Positions 56,913 to 64,000 of a DNA stretch of 64,000 nucleotides are shown one piece after another. Source of the stretch: Marsupella aquatica. Its lineage: Eukaryota; Marchantiophyta. The stretch's first letter is position 1. Every line of letters starts with the position of its first letter. A program made the translations under genes and the position numbers. The notes beneath the pieces are model-generated. The model searched no databases, was not told the DNA's origin, and saw nothing but the letters and a program-made list of their open reading frames with translations. The stretch lies in the NCBI GenBank assembly GCA_973895155.1, contig OZ316896.1, positions 15,748,001 through 15,812,000 on the forward strand, written 5' to 3'.

Positions 56913-57825
56913 ATCTAATATTCACAAGCCCAGGTTTGCTTGTGGAAGGGAGTGGTGCACCTAGCCACTCAGTGCCCTCACCAAACTGAGTAGCCTGGCC
57001 TGAGTACTTTGAGCACCCAGGTGCCAACACAGAACTCCACAAGCAAGCAATTGAGTGCCTCTATCGTTGCCAATGACAATTCCCATACAAAGCTGCATTT
57101 GCTCCTCATCACGATTGTCGCTCTATAGCCTCAACTCTCTGCACAAGCAACCAATCCAACCGATAAGTAACATCTCTACACCTTGGATCGCAAGACCATA
57201 CAATTCTTGCCTTAAGCTTAACATTCATTAGTAAGTAGGTCAGCCGATAGAGCCTCCCAGACCTGCACGATGCTCCCGATGACACTGCCATAAGCTGAAG
57301 CTAAGGTCAACACCCAATGTCCGTCCAGAACACTCAGCCCCTCTACCGTGTGCCACCCAGGCTCCCCCATTGTCTATCCTTCAGTGGCTGACCACCATGC
57401 CTCCAGGACATGCCCATGACCCACTTAGCTAGCCTGTCCCAAGAGTCAGGACCAGCTCAGACCCAAAGCAAGTGTCTTTACAGGCCCAAATTAACTAGGA
57501 TCTTGAGGGTGTAACACACTGTCTAAAGCAATTGGTACAAAAAATGCTTGACTATAAATTATCCCCAACACCCACGCTACCAAGGTTTTTATCCTTGCAG
57601 CGTTGATGCCCACATGATCTGTTCAAATCCTAACAACCCAATCACAAGCTTACAACGTGATATTCCTGTTTGTTTTCCTAAGCCTAATTGCATTTACATC
57701 TAAGCCGGAGTACTGGTGGGACCTAAGTCCGAACAAGAACTTTCCTAATCTAGGCTCAGCAGGGCGCAACTTGCCTTGGTTTTATTCCATAATGGCCTGC
57801 CCTTCTGGCCGCCGCCACATCCTCC
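56913..57825. other. Gene-free interval
   Basis: No open frame or repeat I can interpret. The composition is balanced and stop codons are frequent. Confidence 0.4.
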
Positions 57826-58790
57826 TTAACTGTCAGGTGACTGGTAGCAACCCCTCACCTTTGGGCCCTGCACCTCCTTCTGACTCCGGCTGGCTTCCTT
57901 GGCTTTGGCTTCCAGCTTCTCTTTGGCAACGTCTTCCGGCTTCATGGCATTGACAGTGTTATCCCTGACTATGACTTTGGTGACGGCCATGGCATCAAAG
58001 TTGAACTTAATGTCCTCCCTCCATGCCTGCTCCCTGATCCGCTCAGTTTCAACACCCAAGGTTTAACATTACAATAATCCACGATAGCAGTTCTAGTGTC
58101 AAAACCCATTACCGCAGCTCCAACTTGATCAACAACATTTACTTCTACCACAACTTCTTGCACGGCCACTGTTTCACAAATGTCGGTTGCCATGCCCTCT
58201 ACTTCCATTGGGGTTGCCTTAAGCAGCCTAAACTCAGATGCTACCGGGTTCTGGTTTGTCTTAATCATATATGCCACTATCTGAATTGCCTTCCCCTCCC
58301 CTTCAATGGTCGGCATTGGCCTCGGCTTTGGCTCCAACGATTGCTCTGCTATTTTAACCCTGGGTAGTGACCTTCCTGCTGGTGACCCTTGAACTTCTTC
58401 GGCATATTTCGCCTCGGCTTTGGCTCCAACGATTGCTCTGCTATTTTAACCCTGGGTAGTGACCTTCCTGCTGGTGACCCTTGAACTTCTTCGGCATATT
58501 TCCTAAGTTTCTCCGTTTGGTCTCCGTTTGGTCTTTAGCACGAGTATGCAAACCTACCATTCTCTCCTTAGCCTCATTTAACTCCCCAGATAATTCTTCC
58601 ACTTCATCAGTAAGCCAAACAACCTCCTCCTTGGCTTCTTTTAATTCATCATTGAGGATCTTCACAATGTTAAACTCTATTTTATGCATCGTTGCTTTTT
58701 AAAGGTCATTGATGTGGCTTAGCTTGGCTAACTCAGTAGCATTTTGGCCTTTAACTATTCCAGATCCGCTTGGTGTTGAGTCGCTCATCA
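57826..58790 (-). pseudogene. Coiled-coil, gag-like open frames (retroelement fossil?)
   Basis: On the minus strand a protein-like reading starts at about 58790 (MMSDSTPSGSGIVKGQ). A TAA at about 58702 breaks it. It then continues MHKIEFNIVKILNDELKEA into a heptad-rich coiled coil and ends at 58441. The 92-bp duplication at 58319-58502 and a frameshift separate it from two later frames: 58337-57969 (MEPKPRPMPTIEGEGKAIQI) and 58059-57826 (RIREQAWREDIKFNFD, AKEKLEAKAKEASRSQKE). The order is like the N-terminal part of a plant retroelement gag, but no zinc knuckle or pol is present. The identity is a guess. Confidence 0.4.
58319..58502. repeat. 92-bp exact tandem duplication
   Basis: Two copies starting CTCGGCTTTGGCTCCAACGA at 58321 and 58413 are identical over about 90 bases. 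Identity implies a very recent event (or an assembly artefact). The 92-bp length shifts the reading frame of the gag-like sequence. Confidence 0.9.
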
Positions 58791-59828
58791 TGTTGGCACC
58801 TCAATTGTCATGTTTTTCTCTGAAGGCCTCCATTCAATCCATTCTCTGAAACCCGAGAGATCAGATCATTTAAAACGGAAGAAATACTTTTGGAACAGAG
58901 CCGAAGAGTACCGAATAGCGACCAGGAAGAGCCGGGCCACCATGGCTGAGACCCGCTAGAATCTCTGACGTGGTGACGTCTTCTGACCACGTCAATGTTG
59001 GACGCACTCGCCCGAGTGGCTATCTGAAGGTGCCCTTCTTAGAGCAACGTGGAAAGCGGTTTCATCGATCCATGCTGATGCTTTTGGGTAGGATTGATAC
59101 AATTGGACAAAAGGGAACCTCGAGCTTAGATCGAACAAATTTTTCAAAACTGGAACTGACTGTGAAAGTTGCAGAGTCGGAGGGCTGCCTTCTTATTGTA
59201 GTAATGTGGCTAGTATTTTTGTTTCCGATAAGACAAAATTCCAGGACGGTAAAATTCGAAGCTCTGATAACCAGAATTGCACAGCAGGCCATAGGATAAT
59301 GCGGTCCATCGTAAAAGAAGGAAAACCAGAGTATCGAATGTCAGTTCCAAATCCTCATCACTATATTCGCCATGATAGTAAATCCCCTAGAACAAGTTCC
59401 CATCTCCTTGCAGAGGTAAAAGGAAAGTACTCCCGCAAAACCCAAAGAAAAGATTGTTTTAAAATGATAGTAGAATGCTTGGAAGAGACACCAGAAGACA
59501 AATAGTTGGCCCTGTAACTGGGTTTTCTTCCATTCTTCTCTGGGAAGTGTAGACAAATCGTCAAACTAGCGGGACACAGGAAAATAGAGACCTGTGCCGC
59601 GGATCTCTAATGTTGAGGATTACTAGAGAGATTCTGCCACGCAGTTTAAGCTAAAATTGCACAAGAGTGCCCCGTGATAGCAACTATAGTTAAATAGTGC
59701 ATTCTACCACACGTGAACCCTCACAGGGTCCACTAAGCTTATATTCAATCGAATTTAACTAAATCTTGACAGACTAGTGACTTGTACATTAAACTTACAT
59801 CGATAGCAAATTGAAGATCTACAGAGGA
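58791..59828. other. Interval downstream of TRS130, no supported gene
   Basis: Open frames at 58970-59299 and 59206-59505 (plus) overlap in different frames. The second ends RKDCFKMIVECLEETPEDK but matches no family I know. The sequence nearest 59828 should include the TRS130 3' untranslated region. Confidence 0.35.
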
Positions 59829-62800
59829 CTACATTTTCTTTGACGCACATAGAGTGGAACAGGGCGCCGGGGGTAATACACAGAGAAGATGAGGACCTGC
59901 AGGGCTGTTGCTGATGTGGGCTTGACTGACGTTTGCAAAGCACAGTGATGGGGGATGTACGTGTCCTGCCACCAACGGCACACATGCCATGGAGATCACA
60001 ACCCTAGAGCTCACCCTGTCTGACAGGAAGATAACACCTTTCTTTCTTCCTGCAATCATCCAGGCCTCTGAGCTTGCCTTTAGCTCATATCCAAGCTCCT
60101 CAAGATCACCCTGGAAGAGTATATTTAGGTTAGCGGTTGCAAGCGACATCCAAGAACACGTATGACCATTTCCTGGAAACATGTTCTGTTAACAATCACT
60201 ACATTGGATTGGACTACTACATGAAAACAAAAACACTCACCTGAGTCTCAGTGGATGTAGATGCTTCTGTTGTAGATATACTCTTGGCATCACCGTCCGA
60301 CTTCGTCCGCTTGATCCAGCCTTCCTTCAACCTCTCTATTCTCCACTGGAAAACTACCTGCTGTCCTACTCGTGGACCACGAGAAGGAATAGGAAGCATG
60401 CCAACTGCCACTAACTGCTCTAGCACAGGCATTTGGAGAACGAATGTGCTTGTGAAAGTCAAAGCTCTAGGATCTTCCTCAGAGGGGGCACTGCCCCCCA
60501 CCCTCACAGGAGCATGAGCACCTATCCTGCGGTTGCCAGATATTTTGTAGTGGACAGTTATCTTACTCTTAACTCCTGAAGAATTCTCAGAAATCACTCC
60601 ATTAGTCGGGGAAAATGTACCTGCCATGATCAAATACATGGAATCATCCGATATAGAAGGGTCAACGAGATGGATATGGCAACCCTAAAAGATCAAAACA
60701 GAACAGATCGTTCCATGGAAGTATAGACATAGTAAGCAAGACTACCCAAGACCTTCAAAAGAGTTATGCATGCAATACACTGGCAGTTTACTCAAGAGAG
60801 TCTTACCTTCAATTGAAGTGGCACTTGACGATCGCACAACAAAAATTAAAGACCCTTCCGATGTTGCTGAGAGGACAAGAGGCAGTAACCATGATGGGTA
60901 CGGTTGACCCCCAAATGCATTCACTAGGACGAATCCTGCTTGCAACTCCAGCCTTACATCAAGAATTGTGATGGTGGCCACCAGTTGTGATGCCAACGTA
61001 ACCTGGGAAAGGGTTTCACCATGGAAGTAAATCCTCAGGAATTGTTTCTCGACTGACAATAAAACAACTGAAACCCATCGGAACGAGTGAGCAAACTAAC
61101 ACCTCACAAAGCTCTGAAGTGCACTCCGTCTCACAATTTGTCACAAACCTGTAAGAGAAGTGTTCCATCGTTCCCCTTGCTCACAACACGTGTAGATGTG
61201 CGAAACGGTTTTGTGTACTGCACAGCAATAGCCCTGGCGAACCAGAAAATGGTACGAATCAAAACAATATTTATCTCAAAGTTTGCGGAATACCAACAAA
61301 CTAACAAACACAAATGTCATCATTCAACATGTCGCAATCCCAGGCAACTAAAAGTCATTGCTAAATTTGGTTGACCATACCTTTCAAAAACTCGACTTTG
61401 CCCTGCTCCAAACTCCAATTTGACATTTAAAATCCTAAACTCTTCTGATGCGCTTAGTCCTGCAGAGTCATATCTAAGTGACCTGTTATCATGAGTGTCA
61501 GAAGTGGAATCGGCTGTGGCACCATCCCTGACACTCTTGCCAGCTGTTCCGTGGATGGGCCCATCCTTTGGGGATATCGGAGATCTTGGTGATTTAGGTG
61601 ATACTGGACGTAAGGAAAAGTTCTGAGCGGCAATGTGCTCGTCATGTCCATGTGCTATAACTCGCAACCAGAATACAGATGGTATACGGCTGGCCCACTC
61701 TGGTAGATCAACCCGTCCATCCTTGATCGTCACCACCTCTGTTTTTGGACCTGAGGACATGATCAAATCTTCCGTCACTTTTGTGACCTTGTCCATCACA
61801 ATTGTCTCCGGAGACAACACTTGGCCTGCGGCTGAATCATTCCCTGCCTGAAGGTTCACAGAGGCCTTGGAATCGGGTGCTAAATTGAAAGCCTCTAATT
61901 CAGTTGTTTGATCTAAATCTATGTCCAAATCACGTCCGGTAGAAATAGTTACTTTAGCTCCTTTCAGGGAATACTCCATAGGACTTATGATTATTCCCAC
62001 CCACTGCGGCTCATCGAACAATAATCTCCATGATACAGCGGCTTTTATGGTGACGAGAGTTCGAGGTTTCGAGACCTGTTATGATTGAACACCAGTCCAG
62101 ACAAGTTAGGCACAAACTACTGACATCCAAAGATTTGACACAGAAACAAAGGGACAATATCAATCCCCCAAAACGGAAGGATTGAATGGCTGAACCGTGG
62201 ACTAGTATCGTCCACTGCAGGCATTGGAAGGATTGAAACCAACGGAAGAAACAGCGCCACTTCCTCTGAATTCCTTCCTACCGAAATTTCAACCTTTCCC
62301 ATCTTCGTGCATACACAAATTTGGTCGGACGAAATAAAAAACGTGATGACCATAAATACCTCCAAAACTGGCCGCAAAGGTTTCTCAAAACTCAAATAAT
62401 CATCACTGTCTGGAGGACCGCCTTTGCAGCTTGCTGCACTCGTGTAGCAGTAAGTGTGCGAACGCAACTTCACTTCTCCAATGTGCCCAGTCAGTACCCC
62501 TAATACATACGAGCCAGGTCGCTGTGGTGGTAAGAGAATCAAAACACTATTTTTCCCCGGATGCAGTACAGGGGCATTCGCACTTTTTACAACCTGCAAA
62601 GACCACCATAGCAGAATCGAACACAGAATCAGATATAAATAGATACAAACTAACAACATGCCCTTCGACCAAACTTTCAAAAACTAATTGCTCCCTGGAC
62701 TTCAAAGGAAATTACAAGCTGGACCTCGATCACAGGTATTCGGAAACTCATCATCATTCCATGCAACTTCACTGCTGCTCAAGCTGTTAATAGCCCTTTC

Positions 62801-63959
62801 AAATGTAAGCACATGAGATCAACAAATCCAACCAAAAGAACACAGAGCTTCATACTTTGCAGAAGCATTTAGTTAGCTAAACTCTGCCTCCTCGCCCAGG
62901 AAAGTTCAATTACTCAAAACCTTTCATCAACCGTTCCAAGGAAGCGGGCGTAAATATTTAGGTTGATCCATCCTTATCTTTCACAAGAAAACTAGACAAA
63001 GATCTCTCTACAACTGAGATTACAGACCGATGACAAGAACGTCTTTGATCATGTATCGTAACTTCATATATCGGTCCTGCGGTTAATAAAATCGAGCTTC
63101 CAAAATCCATCCATGACATCGCCGGATATTTTGACTAATGCATCTAAAACACACAAAGTTTGACAATTGATCAATACCCTGGTCCATTCCAGTTCATTCA
63201 GGACATATGCAAATCATTTTTGAGGCCTAGAGACAAGAACTGGAGATCTCCATTTTAGAAAACCGAGACTTGTTAAGAATCTTGAGCAGATATTTACCTT
63301 CCCACCTTCATCTGCACTGAACGTGGCCATGAGAGTCAAGCTCAAGGACTCGAGCGAAATGTCTTCCGCGAATCCACTCCACACTGTGACCACAAGAGTA
63401 CCGGGATCTCCTTCTTCAAGTTCCAGAGGAGGTCCTCCCTTGGATGTGAAAGTGATGAGCGCAGATACGTCTAAGGATACAGGAGACTGTAGTCCACTGT
63501 GAGCCAGCCTCACAATTTCAGACTGCAAACCCTGCCGCTCTTTTAAGGACAGCAATCCCCTATCCAATGATAACAGCTTCATACAAGAAGAAAGGTATCC
63601 AGCCCAGTCACCCAATCGCTTTTGGCAATCAGAGAGACGTGGGAGGACCTCGGCTAGTAAAGCATTCCAGCGCTCTCCCGCATAAAGAGCACAAACCTTC
63701 TCATACAGTTTGGCTGCTGAATCTAAATTCCCGCGTCTGTAGTACACAGCTGCAACTTCTCCATCTAGCACAACCCCGTGACGTTTGCGCCAGGAACGGT
63801 GGTAATTATCTGCTGCAGCTCTAGTGAGCTCCATGTACATTTCCTACAGAATATACAGCACTTATGCGTAAGGCTGATAGGGCTGTCAAGCAAAACTTAT
63901 TAACTGGACATGTGGCACATGGACTAAAAGAAGACGGCTAGTTAAACAAGGGGGATACC
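59829..63959 (-). CDS. TRS130: TRS130/TRAPPC10 homologue, TRAPP-II complex subunit (C-terminal part)
   Basis: TRS130 (CLUB in Arabidopsis) is a TRAPP-II tethering subunit acting at the trans-Golgi network, needed for cell-plate formation. Seven exons join in phase: 63843-63298, 62593-62360, 62075-61381, 61233-61149, 61002-60807, 60620-60241, 60110-59829. They give 805 residues ending at a TAG. Family signatures: KRHGVVLDGEVAAVYYRRG, KLYEKVCALYAGERWNALLA, GYLSSCMKLLSLDRGLLSLK, GTLVVTVWSG, PPQRPGSYVLGVLTGHIG, FDEPQWVGIIISP, NVKLEFGAGQSRVFER, VVSKGNDGTLLLQ, ASSEAWMIAGRKKGV and AGPHLLCVLPPA. A further exon probably ends at 63959 and leaves the window, so roughly the first third of the protein is missing. 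The sequence YCYTSAASC before KGGPPDSDDYLSF looks like an insertion relative to the Arabidopsis protein as I remember it. Confidence 0.9.
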
Positions 63960-64000
63960 TGGTTAATAACTTTGAGTTCAAACAGAAAATAGTGTAAGAA

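Noticed and set aside
57657-57953. Short plus-strand open frame with a hydrophobic start
   Set aside because: It overlaps the gag-like reading on the other strand and has no conserved motif or context; the start only looks like a signal peptide because of Phe/Leu codons.
59206-59505. 99-residue open frame near the TRS130 3' end
   Set aside because: Charged but without a family; it overlaps another frame and has no visible promoter or intron structure.
1-64000. A gene cluster or defence/secondary-metabolite system
   Set aside because: The intact genes are unrelated housekeeping functions on mixed strands, separated by transposon remnants; nothing suggests joint regulation.

Overview
This is a stretch of land-plant nuclear DNA. 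Five intact or nearly intact protein genes sit in a large amount of transposon debris and low-complexity sequence. Plant-specific content supports this: a DYW-type PPR RNA-editing factor, the RHL1 subunit of plant topoisomerase VI, a plant-type TRAPP-II subunit (TRS130), a DUF616 glycosyltransferase-like gene, and 4-hydroxyphenylpyruvate dioxygenase. GT-AG introns of roughly 90-700 bp are common. The lineage cannot be fixed by eye. A moss, another bryophyte or an early-diverging vascular plant is my guess, not a demonstrated fact.

Layout. 0-5.1 kb: AT-rich DNA and a dead Copia-type gag (minus strand). 5.1-9.7 kb: a heavily deleted Ty3/Gypsy element whose partial LTRs carry a minisatellite. 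9.8-17.7 kb: a broken F-box-like gene, an 87-bp tandem repeat, repetitive gene-free DNA, a hairpin and more tandem repeats. 17.7-21.0 kb: DUF616 gene (plus). 23.0-26.3 kb: LTV1 ribosome-assembly gene (minus, complete four-exon model). 28.4-29.7 kb: fragments of a mitochondrial-type chaperonin-60 gene. 30.0-33.9 kb: intronless PPR-DYW gene. 34-38 kb: gene-free, with a small foldback element. 38.2-41.7 kb: LINE-like ORF1 (DUF4283) remnant. 43.1-47.1 kb: a PIF/Harbinger DNA transposon with terminal repeats and a TTA target duplication, but broken genes. 47.5-52.0 kb: RHL1 (plus, complete 15-exon model). 53.6-55.0 kb: HPPD (minus, intronless). 55.2-58.8 kb: tandem arrays, an inverted-repeat element and a gag-like fossil. 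59.8-64 kb: C-terminal two thirds of TRS130 (minus, runs off the window).

The live genes are unrelated housekeeping functions: Golgi glycosylation, 40S ribosome assembly, organelle RNA editing, DNA topology and endoreduplication, tyrosine/tocopherol metabolism and vesicle traffic. They form no operon-like system. The most striking theme is local tandem duplication at several scales: exon pairs in RHL1, 303-bp PPR triplets, a 72-residue N-terminal repeat in the PPR protein, and many 22-130 bp arrays between genes. I saw no convincing new multi-gene system.
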